Below, in pieces: positions 33,501 to 39,563 of a DNA stretch of 64,000 bases. The notes under the pieces were generated by a model. It made no database searches, had not been told where the DNA came from, and saw only the letters and a program-made list of their open reading frames with translations. Both the position numbers and the translations under genes were made by a program. This DNA is from Nymphalis io (taxonomy: Eukaryota > Arthropoda > Insecta > Lepidoptera > Nymphalidae): the NCBI RefSeq assembly GCF_905147045.1, contig NC_065916.1, positions 6,364,468-6,428,467 on the forward strand, written 5' to 3'. Numbering within the stretch: position 1 is the first letter of the stretch; the number at the start of each line of letters is the position of its first letter.

Positions 33501-36229
33501 TCTAGGCTTAGGGTTCTTTTTTAATCTGATACCTTGTACGAAATAGCGTTAATAATTTCGTTTTTTTTTTGTGTTTGTGTTTAAAATGGTTCTGTAACAT
33601 TTTTTGTGTACAATAAAGCATATTCTATTCTATTCTACCTGCCCCTCTCTTCTTAAAACGCGGGCAAAGTCACAGGCAATACTAGTAACCCATAATTTTT
33701 AATTAACCGATCATTAAATTAGTATTGACATTTAAAAGATATTTTGAGATAAGTTAAACTTTGAACATTACCACCATTTTCCATTCACAAATGTATAAAA
33801 CATGTTAAACAAATCATTATGCAATTATTACAACAGAAACTTATGTACATTATACAACAGAAGGGTATCAGAGTTATTATGTACAAGTGTGACAAGGATG
33901 CAAGATACACAAGATATCCTGTTCATCTGTTTAGTAAGTAGTTTTATTTACTTAATTTAGGGTTAAATAACAATATCAATAGTTCCTTAAATACTACCAT
34001 ATTCCATGCAAATATAACATCATAAAAAGACATCACATACGATTAAGAGTTATTCAATATAACTGATAACCGCTGTTTTGCATTGCATTGCCCTTGAATA
34101 TATTGGCGTCAGCTTCATAATATAATTCTACTATTCCCATTGTGTTGCAATAAAGATTATTAATAATATTTATTATCAAAATATACTACTAGTTGTTGAG
34201 AGACAAATACCTCTGGCCCGACAGGAATCGGCTAAAGGAACTTGCACTGCATTTGGTACAACTTTTTCTATTGTTATATCATAAAGTGATTGTCTACTTA
34301 TAAAGCAATTAGCGGGAATTCATTAGAAATTCGCATCTCGAATTTCCGAAAATACTAATGGAACAGATAATAAATTTGATGAATAGACCTTTTCCGTCCT
34401 TCAAAAGCATCTTAGAAGTGTTTCTAATATTTATCTCTTCAGTCACATACAGCTCTAGTGTTTTTTTAAGCTGTAGGCTACATTATATAAGAAAATTGCA
34501 AAGACATTTTATAAATACACCTACACATTAAAATATTTTGTTTTATAAATGGCTATCCTGTAACAGAATTTTTCTAATCATCCTTACTTTGATTTACAAT
34601 TTTCTAACTCCTAAATGTATTAATGTTGACTGTTTTATGACAATTTAGTCAATTTTCTTTGCTGAACTATATAATTTCCTGTATGAATGTTTATGTTATG
34701 AAATACAGTTAAGCACTAACCTAGATGCCTATTCCTGTTAAGTTTTTCAATCTTACATTAGAAAATTTTTCTGTGCCCTGTTGACATAACAACATGTTAT
34801 TAAGCTTATTTTTCCAATGTGTTTGGTTTCTGCTAGCTCGGCATTGAGTTTTTGACTAACATTACATAGAATGAAGACACAAAAGTTATTGTATTGTCAA
34901 GTTTACAGAAATCATTGCATTTTCAAACAGTAATCTGTTTCTTTGTTAACCCTCAACCTAAATCAACACACACACATAAACATTTAACTTAAATAATAAA
35001 TTGTTAGTAGGTATAGTAAAGTACAGGAATATAGTATTAATCATTTGTAAGTTAACTGAATGGTAAAATTCATATTCGTTTATGATATTACTAGAATGTT
35101 CGCTTGATACCTACACTTGTAAATCGACTGACGCGGAGCGTACCTATGACTTCGTGATAAGAAAAAGCTGTACCGCGCGGTGCATACGTTGACGCAAAAT
35201 TCCACAAGGAACAATATCTTCGATCGTTTACATTCTTCATTCAATGTCTAATTATAACGAATAGGCATATTTATAATGGTGATATACAAAAAATAATTAC
35301 TATGTTCTATGCATATTATGATTATTGACCCTTTTGATTGTTACTCTTTTATTACGATATCGTGTTTTATCGAACATTAGAAAACTACGTATATATATGT
35401 AAATGTTGCAGTAAGGAAAGTAAAAAGATGTCACTACAACTTACCGATCGATGCATACGACGATTAATATTACGCAGTCAACAATTTTAAGGTTATTTTA
35501 AATTTTAGCACTTAAAAAAAACCTACAATAGATTCGTGCACTTCTTATTTTTAACTTTTTAAATCACTAAGCACAAAAACTTCTCGTAACATTCTATTTA
35601 ATTAAATATATCAGCTAAACTAATATAAGGTACAATCTAAGTAACTATGATTTTAATGCAACTTCGTATATGTCACTCCATCACTGAGATATAATTAAAT
35701 ATTTATTTATAAAAGAATTTTTACGACTATAACATAGGAAACACACATATTACATTGGTTAACACTGTTTTGTAATTATGGCTATTTCAATTAGTAATTT
35801 TCGGTAAATTAGGTACTAATTTTTTAAAACCGCGTTTTGTCAGCCATCTTAGCACCCGGTTACTAGCTCGCAGAACAGCGCTCGCGGAACTAAGCCGTAA
35901 GCGAAATTCGTCGTGTTCGACTTTTTTTGTAACTAAAATCTTATTAATTAATTGATGAGAATTGTATCAAAACACAATTTGCTGCTGATCGATGGTACGC
36001 TATCAATTTTCACCGAAGAAAACTGTACTGGACACATTTTTTTAATAATAGTGTTGTAATAACAATGAAAATTATTTACGTATTACAATTTTATTTTTAT
36101 CTATTTTAACATGACAAAATAAATTCTCATTTAAAATTTTGTGACTGTTTTTTTGTCATAAATATGAATAAATATTACGAATAAAGAAAATTACTTACCG
36201 AATAACATAAACACGAGTTTAGCCAACAT
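5252..36229 (-). CDS. modSP: Modular serine protease, complete gene A (14 coding exons)
   Basis: Secreted initiator protease of the ModSP/HP14 family, which in insects couples pathogen recognition proteins to the Toll and prophenoloxidase cascades (family knowledge). Coding exons: 36229-36199, 17616-17568, 14756-14697, 14116-13988, 12907-12773, 12360-12180, 11790-11663, 10974-10769, 10317-10105, 8007-7876, 7367-7240, 6386-6210, 5957-5795, 5460-5252. All have GT/AG borders and compatible phases and sum to 1941 nt (646 aa plus stop), close to the family's usual length. Order: signal peptide (1 to about 19), four LDLa repeats (about 47-210), Thr-rich linker, CCP (about 238-307), second Cys-rich CCP/Wonton-like domain (about 307-378), S1 protease domain to 646. 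The triad is His424, Asp484 and Ser586. No canonical R/K-IVGG activation site is seen at the protease start. Intron 1 is 18.6 kb. The gene model was assembled by eye and no transcript evidence was available. Confidence 0.88.
5795..5957 (-). CDS. modSP: modSP-A exon 13, protease domain core
   Basis: Starts AAGWGLTQSRRGTESTKLKV, the conserved GWG strand, and ends at ICASFGNG just before the catalytic Ser loop. The acceptor (TTTACCGTAG) has a weak pyrimidine tract. A splice in phase 1 links it to the last exon. Confidence 0.88.
6210..6386 (-). CDS. modSP: modSP-A exon 12, catalytic-Asp exon
   Basis: A 59-codon exon reading VSAIHVPERYGGDNLDYQYD, then LAVVKVKDRF and IRPVCLDF. The Asp of YQYDLAVV is the second member of the triad. 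Phase 0 on both sides. Identical in copy B. Confidence 0.9.
6795..7075 (-). mobile_element. SINE family 3 fused to SINE family 1 tail, modSP-A
   Basis: Family 3 body (CGGACGAGCATATGGGCC onward on the plus strand), then CTTCTCCTCAAAAGGGAGAG from the family 1 tail up to about 7125. A composite insertion, repeated in copy B. Confidence 0.65.
7240..7367 (-). CDS. modSP: modSP-A exon 11, catalytic-His exon
   Basis: The split codon plus AHC gives the AAHC motif with the catalytic His (residue 424). It continues VGSNDDRRVMPVKHFMVATG, then GKLYRELNDTRD. This exon differs from copy B at 12 bases, 11 of them amino-acid changing (9 residues of 43), unlike every other exon. Phase 1 to phase 0. Confidence 0.9.
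7545..7746 (-). mobile_element. tRNA-derived SINE (family 1) in modSP-A intron
   Basis: The minus strand reads GCCGAGATGGCCTAGTGG, then GTGGGTTCAAACCCGGGC and GTGAAGGAAAACACCGTGAG. The head abuts a 14-base T run on the plus strand where copy B has a second SINE. Confidence 0.8.
7876..8007 (-). CDS. modSP: modSP-A exon 10, start of protease domain
   Basis: Reads CGTPTPRGDFPWHVVVYRR and then ICGGSLVNEWTAVT, the conserved start of an S1 trypsin fold. The usual IVGG N-terminus is replaced around the AKCG that begins the exon, so activation cleavage is not at a typical Arg/Lys-Ile bond. GC-rich and identical in copy B. Confidence 0.9.
8160..8700 (+). mobile_element. Mariner transposase relic in modSP-A intron
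   Basis: N-terminal half of a mariner transposase: MNLSKENVSAIIFYNFRRGL, DEAPCLQTVERWYLEFQRG, then out of frame IAVRQLILEDRHVSYREIEA and GISGTTIQKILHEALGV. A frameshift near 8400 splits it; a stop follows KAARVR. No terminal repeats seen. The D-D-D catalytic region is lost. Confidence 0.85.
8783..9050 (+). mobile_element. tRNA-derived SINE (family 2), modSP-A
   Basis: A-box-like TGGCTTGGTTGGTAG and a perfect B box GGTTCGATTCC 45 bases on, then a tail with TGTCTGGTTACCATAGTATA and GATGTCCCAGGATAT. The head has clear pol III promoter boxes but no intact tRNA fold, so it is not called a tRNA gene. Confidence 0.75.
9700..9890 (-). mobile_element. 3' end fragment of the same non-LTR element
   Basis: The minus strand encodes SVKRHLAGRQGGDG followed by the 3' UTR shared with 42650-42790. 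It lies in an intron of modSP-A within the ~780 bases that copy B lacks. 5'-truncated, as usual for target-primed insertions. Confidence 0.8.
10105..10317 (-). CDS. modSP: modSP-A exon 9, second Cys-rich (CCP/Wonton-like) domain
   Basis: Encodes ACSLKPSDSLEYRCVLL, a middle with ECEELEVLGTVVMPEC, and a C-terminal YCTDAGWSYKPTC with the CCP-like Trp-Cys end. Manduca HP14 has a Cys-rich module called Wonton in this position; I infer that this is its counterpart. Phase 1 to phase 1. Confidence 0.82.
10513..10553. repeat. AT microsatellite, modSP-A intron
   Basis: TA-repeat tract interrupted by ACATACA; shorter and purer in copy B (near 59997-60019). Confidence 0.85.
10555..10700 (-). mobile_element. 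Old SINE family 3 fragment, modSP-A
   Basis: Diverged CCTAGGCGGACTGGCAAGTG and CACCTGATGATAAGGGGTCA block. Copy B has it at about 60035-60180. Confidence 0.45.
10769..10974 (-). CDS. modSP: modSP-A exon 8, sushi/CCP domain
   Basis: Encodes a complement-control-protein domain: Cys near the start (NMCVLPPHPENGLF), central TTCLPGYKVVGESVVIC, then GRWIPTKLPSCV. This is the usual four-Cys spacing with the conserved Trp near the C-terminal Cys. 206 nt, phase 2 to phase 1. Copy B differs by four silent changes and one Asn-to-Tyr. Confidence 0.88.
11150..11232 (-). mobile_element. SINE family 1 head fragment, modSP-A
   Basis: The minus strand contains GAGATGGCTCAGTAGTTAGA and a GGTTCAAACCC-like B box. 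Diverged and old; present in copy B at about 60620-60693. Confidence 0.6.
11411..11431 (+). repeat. G14-C-G6 run unique to copy A intron
   Basis: Fourteen G, one C, six G. The same point in copy B (near 60878) has only TTGGG. Lies in the intron between the Thr-linker and CCP exons. Confidence 0.85.
11663..11790 (-). CDS. modSP: modSP-A exon 7, end of LDLa 4 and Thr-rich linker
   Basis: Starts IDECADGSDESDKLC, closing the fourth LDLa repeat, then runs into a linker of 11 consecutive Thr built from in-frame 12-base repeats (three copies of GTCGTTGTGGTG on the plus strand). Such a linker is probably O-glycosylated and extended (inference). It ends in phase 2. Confidence 0.88.
11870..12125. repeat. 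Unnamed lepidopteran interspersed repeat, modSP-A
   Basis: Block containing CCTGAACTCTTTCCGGACGT, GATTGCCGTCCCATCGGATT and GCACACACTCGTGCACTATA. Related pieces are at 4850-5150, 15175-15300 and 17450-17560, and the block is repeated at 61320-61575. No coding capacity. Confidence 0.55.
12180..12360 (-). CDS. modSP: modSP-A exon 6, LDLa repeat 3 and first half of repeat 4
   Basis: Encodes GQFKCNDSS through CDGIRDCSDGSDE, then opens a fourth repeat at NVCASNGFQCAYGACV and ends after AACND in phase 0. The exon is GC-rich compared with the introns around it. The sequence is identical in copy B. Confidence 0.9.
12773..12907 (-). CDS. modSP: modSP-A exon 5, LDLa repeat 2
   Basis: Encodes CPDHLFRCTYGACVGG and the calcium core CNGVTDCADNSDE. 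It is 135 nt, phase 2 to phase 2, with a GTGAGT donor. The sequence is identical in copy B. Confidence 0.9.
13988..14116 (-). CDS. modSP: modSP-A exon 4, LDLa repeat 1
   Basis: Encodes one LDL-receptor class A repeat with the calcium-binding core CDGTVDCLDGSDE and the opening YFPDEFKFVCSDGTC. It enters and leaves in phase 2. LDLa arrays in this family are thought to mediate docking with recognition proteins. Confidence 0.9.
14430..14690 (-). mobile_element. Diverged SINE family 3 beside modSP-A exon 3
   Basis: Old copy with CATCGCCAATGCGCCACCAA and AACCGGAACACAACAATA; its head side ends a few bases from the exon 3 donor at 14696. The right-hand tandem copy reaches the window end inside this element. 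Confidence 0.55.
14697..14756 (-). CDS. modSP: modSP-A exon 3, N-terminal linker
   Basis: A 60-nt exon reading ETSYNEPALIRRVPRQVAC, with a GTGAGT donor. Its last Cys is the first Cys of the first LDLa repeat completed in the next exon. The acceptor is TTTTTTTCAG followed directly by a second AG, so two start points two bases apart are possible. A diverged SINE ends right beside the donor. Confidence 0.75.
15306..15370. repeat. Two SINE heads in inverted orientation
   Basis: GGTTAGAACG and CGTTCTAACC face each other across ten bases, each continuing outward as a SINE family 1 head (GAGATGGCCCAGC on the left, TGAGCCCTAACGTCTC on the right). Confidence 0.55.
15930..16066 (-). mobile_element. 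SINE family 3, 3' half
   Basis: ATAGGCGGACGAGCTTATGG to CGCCACCAACCTTGGGAACT on the plus strand; truncated. Confidence 0.6.
16412..16488 (-). CDS. modSP: Possible cassette exon of modSP-A
   Basis: A 77-nt open stretch with a TTTTTTATCAG acceptor and a GTAAGG donor. Entered from exon 2 it reads through without a stop (about 25 residues, GASVGHIYAIRGPTG onward) and leaves in phase 1. That phase fits the next exon only if the second AG of its CAGAG acceptor is used; skipping this exon fits the first AG. It may be an optional exon or a chance match. Confidence 0.35.
16883..17150 (+). mobile_element. tRNA-derived SINE, full length (family 1)
   Basis: tRNA-like head GAGATGGCCTAGTGGTTTGA with a B-box-like GGGTTCAAACCC, a middle ending GTGAAGGAAAACGTCGTGAG, and the tail CTTCTCCTCAGAAGGGAGAG before CAGTGGGACATTA. 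The most complete member of a family repeated through the window. Confidence 0.8.
17568..17616 (-). CDS. modSP: modSP-A exon 2, end of signal peptide
   Basis: A 49-nt exon between a TTTGCAG acceptor and a GTAAGTG donor, entering in phase 1 and leaving in phase 2. It encodes ISSQLEGAVRDNFRR, which completes the signal peptide and begins the mature N-terminus. Confidence 0.72.
17949..19573 (-). mobile_element. Tc1-like DNA transposon, full length
   Basis: A 1625-bp element flanked by TA on both sides (17947-17948 and 19574-19575). Terminal inverted repeats start CACTGGCC(T/G)CCAAAAAAATC and match over about 28 bases with one mismatch. It holds a single transposase ORF on the minus strand with one stop. 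Lies in intron 1 of modSP-A. Confidence 0.93.
18219..19238 (-). pseudogene. Tc1-like transposase with one nonsense codon
   Basis: 339 codons in one frame, interrupted only by TGA at 18780-18782. N-terminal paired-like helix-turn-helix: LIHEGLSQRNVARTLKLSRS and the second HTH with an RRPGSGRGR hook. Catalytic DD34E: the Asp of FSDES, the Asp of LMHDNARPHVA, and the Glu of NPIEHLW, exactly 34 residues after the second Asp. The TGA follows FSDES where Tc1 relatives have Arg, consistent with a CGA-to-TGA change. Otherwise the ORF is unbroken to the C-terminus, so the copy is young. It cuts and pastes the element at TA sites (family knowledge). Confidence 0.92.
20115..20171. repeat. Perfect 22-bp inverted repeat (hairpin)
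   Basis: CAGAAAGTAAATAGGGAGAC and its exact complement, with two more matched bases per arm, flank 13 bases; inside, ATGATT and AATCAT pair again across CAC. It could fold into a long near-perfect stem. Not recognised as a known element. Confidence 0.75.
21430..21610 (-). mobile_element. Helitron-like fragment, inverted
   Basis: Contains the complement of the AAATTTGGTATGAAGC block (CTTCATACCAAATTTT) and CAAAATCCGTTTAGTGAAAG. Fragmentary. Confidence 0.3.
22135..22400 (+). mobile_element. A-tailed SINE (family 3), plus orientation
   Basis: Begins CAGGTGGTAGGGCTTTGTTC and ends near CATCAGGTGGCCCATATGCT. In intron 1 of modSP-A. Confidence 0.72.
24190..24330 (+). mobile_element. Possible C-terminal tail of a non-LTR ORF
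   Basis: A short frame reads AEDGEVWRKLVDTLVKAFQN and ends DLQY-stop, resembling the end of insect non-LTR reverse transcriptases (AEDR-W-LV pattern). Only about 30 codons are recognisable. Confidence 0.3.
24465..24580 (+). mobile_element. SINE family 2, tail fragment
   Basis: Shares AAAAGTAGTATATGTAGTAT, TTGTCTGGTTTCCATAG and ATGTCCCAGGATAT with the element at 8783-9050; the tRNA-like head is missing. Confidence 0.55.
24955..25150 (+). mobile_element. Second mariner relic
   Basis: Reads GRPETKVENEELKAIVEADP, then after a one-base shift VSDKTVLIHLKQIGK, a helix-turn-helix block of mariner transposases of a different subfamily from the copy at 8.2 kb. Only about 60 codons remain. Confidence 0.65.
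25420..25530 (+). mobile_element. Helitron-like fragment
   Basis: AAATTTGGTATGAAACAAGC followed by CTTGAACCTCAAGGAAGGAC and an end near AACTAGTCTATACTAATATT. Confidence 0.35.
26611..27234 (+). mobile_element. PIF/Harbinger-type nonautonomous element
   Basis: A 624-bp element with inverted ends GGGCTCCCACACAAAA and TTTTGTGTGGGAGCCC, bordered by TAA on both sides (26608-26610, 27235-27237), the TWA target duplication typical of PIF/Harbinger. Subterminal regions are crowded with GCATCGCA-type repeats and GAATTCGC palindromes. It keeps one short MADF-like ORF and no transposase. Confidence 0.85.
26816..26983 (+). CDS. MADF-domain ORF fragment in Harbinger element
   Basis: A 55-residue ORF: MAEYDIDFLISLIEERPVLW, DTSDEHYKNKFIKQDAWKSV, then CESLFPNFQDKENII and stop. 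The Leu-Ile-x3-Glu-x-Arg-Pro-x-Leu-Trp-Asp pattern and the later Ala-Trp are the start of a MADF (Myb/SANT-like) DNA-binding domain, which autonomous PIF/Harbinger elements carry as a second ORF. Truncated at about 55 residues, so probably not active. Confidence 0.75.
   Translation: MAEYDIDFLISLIEERPVLWDTSDEHYKNKFIKQDAWKSVCESLFPNFQDKENII
27508..28824 (-). pseudogene. RTE ORF, reverse transcriptase
   Basis: RT domain in one frame with a single TAG near 28516 (after AVLDSL). Motifs: FFKKGDKTLLKNYRLISLLS, AGFRSGYSTVDHIHTV, VDYEKAFDSIE, RRRVRQGDVISPKLF, the catalytic box LRFADDIVIIAE, and the C-terminal GHVCRRTDGRWSRRVLEWRP. One stop and two frame changes mark it as recently inactivated. Confidence 0.83.
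28896..30107 (-). pseudogene. RTE ORF, endonuclease and linker
   Basis: Continues the endonuclease: KVVQVYAPISTYSDDVVEAM, VVMGDFNAKVG (catalytic), WRSPDNVTRNEIDFI and NTGSDHRLVRGTL (SDH box), then the linker up to LEQLKNNKALRDDGITTELL before the RT domain. A frame change near 28890 breaks the link to the RT. Confidence 0.82.
30094..30477 (-). pseudogene. RTE ORF, N-terminus and start of endonuclease
   Basis: Basic N-terminus MADAPKKRHPVTGKPARSDQ, then the APE-type endonuclease opening MATYNGRSMRLDHHLAELE and LGLSEVRRQGEDTI. It runs out of frame near 30105, and the endonuclease continues in the frame ending at 28896. Confidence 0.8.
30666..31939. other. Intron 1 of modSP-A, no feature seen
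   Basis: AT-rich. The only oddity is TTAAAAAGCTCGTAGTT at 31522-31538, which matches a conserved 18S rRNA segment over 17 bases without convincing flanks. Confidence 0.45.
31940..32237 (-). mobile_element. A-tailed SINE (family 3, Metulj-like)
   Basis: The minus strand starts TGGTGGTAGGGCTTTGTGCA and ends GGCCCATATGCTCGTCCGCC with an A-rich tail. About 290 bases. The resemblance to Heliconius Metulj SINEs is from memory and should be taken as a label only. Confidence 0.75.
32248..32432. repeat. ~180-base repeat, copy 1
   Basis: ACTTACTTCGCAAATCCGAC through CCTCTTTATAATATTAGTGT, nearly identical to 46555-46732. In both places it is next to a family 3 SINE, but on opposite sides. No ORF or terminal repeat seen. 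Confidence 0.7.
32560..33070 (+). mobile_element. Degenerate non-LTR retrotransposon fragment
   Basis: Plus-strand pieces in shifting frames read PGRTWKLIHNLANNKIEQRC and later HIEIDQIIRNLDSNSSAG, resembling the region just before the RT domain of non-LTR elements (Asp-Ser-Asn-Ser-Ser-Ala-Gly before the DGI box). Many stops and indels. Flanks are AT-rich. Confidence 0.45.
33430..33690 (+). mobile_element. Helitron-like nonautonomous element (probable)
   Basis: Contains AAATTTGGTATGAAGCAAGC and ends CGCGGGCAAAGTCACAGGCAA then TACTAGTA, the CTAG-type end seen in lepidopteran Helitron relatives. Related pieces at 25420-25530 and 21530-21610. No Rep/helicase. Confidence 0.4.
33691..36198. other. 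Intron 1 of modSP-A, near exon 1, no feature seen
   Basis: About 2.5 kb of AT-rich sequence with no transposon or coding signal that I recognise. Regulatory elements in a first intron are possible but none can be named. Confidence 0.4.
36199..36229 (-). CDS. modSP: modSP-A exon 1, start codon and signal peptide start
   Basis: Encodes MLAKLVFMLF and ends in phase 1 at a GTAAGT donor. Joined to the next exon it gives the hydrophobic leader MLAKLVFMLFVISSQLEGA, a good signal peptide. The exon is only 31 nt of coding sequence. I chose this ATG because it alone gives a leader in frame with the downstream exons. Confidence 0.75.
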
Positions 36230-36276
36230 TTTGATTACAGTGTCATTCACATCCAAATATCACAAGGTATACAAAT

Positions 36277-36284
36277 CTTTTATA
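36277..36284 (-). promoter_or_regulatory. Putative TATA box of modSP-A
   Basis: TATAAAAG on the minus strand about 48-55 bases upstream of the exon 1 ATG. That would leave a short 5' untranslated leader of roughly 25 bases. The region is AT-rich, so a chance match is possible. Confidence 0.35.
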
Positions 36285-36527
36285 AAAAATTGTTTTACTT
36301 TTTGTAACAAACACACAATTATATTCTGAAAAGTCAGTTTAATAAAAAACGACTATCGTACGTCCAATCTCCGCAAAAACTCCGGCGCAACTGTGACGTT
36401 TGAACTGATGTTTCAGAGACGGTTTTGTGTAGACTGTAGAATTGTAGAATTGTACAAACTACGGAGCGTAAAACGACGCGAATAAAGAAAAACGAGATTG
36501 ACGCTGAACAATGACGCTTCATGTTCG

Positions 36528-36546
36528 TACGATCACTGTGATCGTA
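36528..36546. promoter_or_regulatory. 19-bp perfect palindrome upstream of modSP-A
   Basis: TACGATCAC-T-GTGATCGTA, two perfect 9-base arms around one T. It lies about 300 bases upstream of the modSP-A ATG, between the two opposed promoter candidates. The form suits a dimeric DNA-binding protein; no specific factor is assigned. Confidence 0.4.
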
Positions 36547-36674
36547 TGAGTATGTAGCGATGATCGGATCACACCACCTCGTGGGCGCAGATTTCTGTGT
36601 ATGTACTATGTAGGTACATATGTCTTCTAGGGAATTTATATCCTTATACCGTAACTCGTTGTCTTCGAGAGCTT

Positions 36675-36761
36675 TATATAAAGGATGTGAGTTCGGCTTT
36701 CAGAGTACTTAAGTTATCAAGGTCATCGTTTCGTTGTTTCTAAAGAATCAAAATTAAAAAG
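36675..36761 (+). promoter_or_regulatory. Putative divergent promoter and non-coding first exon
   Basis: TATATAAA at 36675-36682 is followed 27 bases later by an insect-type initiator TCAGAG (36700), and an exon-like stretch then ends at AAAAAG with a GTATGT donor at 36762. The order and spacing match arthropod promoters with a 5' UTR exon. It points away from modSP-A, whose ATG is about 450 bases away. I found no coding exon downstream on this strand. Confidence 0.4.
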
Positions 36762-37039
36762 GTATGTGTATATTATATCGACGATGGAGTACCAATATCA
36801 ATAAAAAAATGTCTCGATTTTTTTTTAATAATTAGTTGACGGGTTTTATAATTTAATTTAATATTTTAATCACGAATACATAGTGTATAATTACAATGAT
36901 CACACTAAAGCTTCAATTTACAAAGCTACTTGAAGTTATTTGTTTTATTATAATTTGAAATGATTGAAATGCTTGAGAACTTTTTATTAATATATAGCAT
37001 CAAAATTATAGTTATATTATTTGAGCCTATGTAATAATT

Positions 37040-37200
37040 ACGGTGAAGGAAAACATCGTGAGTAAACCTGCATGTGTCTAATTTCTGAAACTGAAATTCG
37101 GCCACATGTGTATTCCACCAACACACGCACGGTGGAATAAGCTCTCCTCAAAAAGGGAGAACAGGCCTTAGCCCAGCAGTGGGACATTTACAGGCTGTTA
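37040..37200 (+). mobile_element. SINE family 1, 3' part
   Basis: Starts within GTGAAGGAAAACATCGTGAG and ends with the tail CTCCTCAAAAAGGGAGAACA and CAGTGGGACATTTACAGG. The tRNA-like head is missing. Confidence 0.65.
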
Positions 37201-37997
37201 CTATGTTATAATTATTACAGCTGTGACAATATTGGTTAGAAATACCTAACAACTTACATACATGTAACAACGAACTGTGTCACATAATCGAATCCCTCAA
37301 ATGTCTATTACGTAACTTAAAATATATATAGTATTTAACTATACACTCAAGGGGCATAACATCTTAGTTCCCATGTTCCCATTGGTGGCAGTTAATTTCA
37401 CATAACGGCTTATAATTTTATACTCAGTATAGACAAAAACTAGCTAATGCAATAATTAAAGTTAACAAAGACATTTTATAGTACAGTCTAGTCATCCTAG
37501 ATAGATTATGCGATAAAATAATAATAAATAAGAATAGTCAGCCATCCTTTTCTTTTTTAACGCTGGGAAAATGCATGACTCGTTTCCTCCACGGGAACGG
37601 TGGGGTATGTGGGGCTCGAAATACCCACTAAAATACCAGCGGTACTCTTTCCGTCTTAACGAGGAGCGCCATGCGAGGAGCGATTGCTTGTGCATGCCGT
37701 GACGCGGTAGCCAGCCTACCCCAAGTGCGAATAATTAGTTTAAAAGCACTATTAACTTTGTATTATTTCTAGATATAACCAATAGAAATAACGTTTACAA
37801 CAAACTTTAACAAGTTAACAAATGATATAAGTATATGAGTTAGCGAATGTGTGGATGTGTGTGTTTTAAGTTTTGTGTGTGTGAGATGTAATGATTGTCA
37901 GCGAAGTTGGTATTGGGATTTTGGAAGTAAAATTAAAGTGGATTTAAGTAGTAAAGTGGAATTCTGTTGTATTATAAATAATGATATATTAATCAGG

Positions 37998-38155
37998 TTA
38001 GTCGAGATGGCCCAGTGGTTAGAACGCGTGAATCTCAGCCGATGATGCTTAATTTGTATTTAAAATTCATCTCGCGCTTCACGGTGAAGGAAAACATCGT
38101 GAGAAAACCTCCATGTGTCTAAATTAACTGAAATTCACAGGTTGTTACTATACTG
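37998..38155 (+). mobile_element. SINE family 1, internally deleted
   Basis: Head TCGAGATGGCCCAGTGGTTA with AACGCGTGAATCTC, then skips the B-box region to the middle GTGAAGGAAAACATCGTGAG. Confidence 0.65.
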
Positions 38156-38664
38156 TAACTGTCTATAGCAGCGATCCCGTGACGTTCTCTAAGCGACTGA
38201 GTGGGCACCGCTGTTTTATTAGTAGCTTACGGTTCTGGCGCAGACCGGCGTCATTCAGTCCCACAGGCTCATTTATGTGGGGAAAAAGAGTAAATGCGTT
38301 TTTCGATAAAAAACATAAGAAAAGTGATTCGCAATTAGCTTGGAATATATAAATCTAAGGTTTGCTTATCTTTATGTTTGAAGACTCGTTATCCGATTAT
38401 TCAGACATGGTGAAGATACAAAGTAACACTCTTGCCACTTGATATAATATATGTCCGTATAATCGACAACGTACACAGATTGCAAATTAACTTTACGGAA
38501 TTAATCGGATCGGAAACGCGGCGAGTTCGATGCCACGTGGTGTTTTGCACACGCCCGCTCGTTCAGCCTTCACTATCCCGACCCCTCCAGGATAAACCTT
38601 CCACTTCGAATTCTGCAACGGTCTTTTTTCTGTTTTTAACTGTCACTCCAACTATCTAACATCA

Positions 38665-39335
38665 TGGCAACGACCAATCAATGGTCCTCCTGGCTGGCCT
38701 AAGCCAGTTTGGGTACGGGCCTCGGGGTTGCCCCCCCTACCCGGGCTGGTCCTCCCCGACGGTCCAACCGTCGTGTCAGTTTATTTTGGCCCAGAGGGCC
38801 AGGGTCGTTATGACCCGGTGGCTATAAGTCCTTACGATTTTCCTTTTTTGAGGGTGATGTCGTCCTACCGTGTCTCCAGATCGTCGTCGTCCTCTTCACC
38901 GATGCCCGCATCGGCGCTGATGTTCGGCGACAGTAGGAGCTCACGAGGTAACGGACGCCCCTCAGGTGGTCTGGCATGAAGCGGTGCTATAACGTGAAGG
39001 TGTACGCTCGCACTGCTATCTGCCTTAGCAAATAGCGAGCGAGCGAGCTTGCGGATGAACTCCTCCACGGTGGGCGTCCTGGTGTCTCGATGGATGACAT
39101 CATTTCTGACGTACCTCGGAGCTCCTACAATCAAGCGTAGGCATCGGTTCTGTTGGATCTGAATCCTCCGTTTCTGGTACGCTGAGCAGAGTGCGTACCA
39201 GGCGGGGGCCGCATACGTCAGGCGCGAGCGGACGTAGGCACCGTAGACCCTCACAACGACCGCATCCAAGCAGCTATGAACTGCTTGACGTTTCCGATAG
39301 ATGGCGCCATAGTACGGACGCTGCGACATACTAAT
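38665..39335 (-). mobile_element. Jockey-clade non-LTR retrotransposon, 3' fragment
   Basis: A 154-residue minus-strand frame with RSRLTYAAPAWYALC, QIQQNRCLRLIVGAPRYVRN and the IHRDTRTPTVEEFIRKLA block typical of the C-terminus of Jockey-type reverse transcriptases, then a GC-rich 3' UTR. 5'-truncated and different from the neighbouring 3.3-kb element. Confidence 0.72.
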
Positions 39336-39563
39336 GATGATACTATTAAATGATTTGAAGCCGATAAAAAAATAGTTATCATTTTATTTTTATGTAAATA
39401 TTATGTAATGAATTTTGCTTATCGTTTTGTTTGTTTATTTATAAAGACCTGAAGAAACGGTTGTTCCGCTGGCCGCTCGTGGCATAGTACAGGGGCCCGA
39501 GCGTGCCTAACCAGCTCGCGAGACTGCTACACCAGGCCACACATAATCTCGGGGTGGGCCGTC

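Noticed and set aside
36334..36522. 62-codon frame on the minus strand upstream of modSP-A
   Set aside because: Lies in the promoter region, has no domain and is not in frame with exon 1 through any good splice site.
36630..36639. NF-kB (Relish/Dorsal) binding site
   Set aside because: GGGAATTTAT departs from the usual GGGR-N-N-YYYY form at the ninth base and a single weak match is not enough; mentioned only as context.
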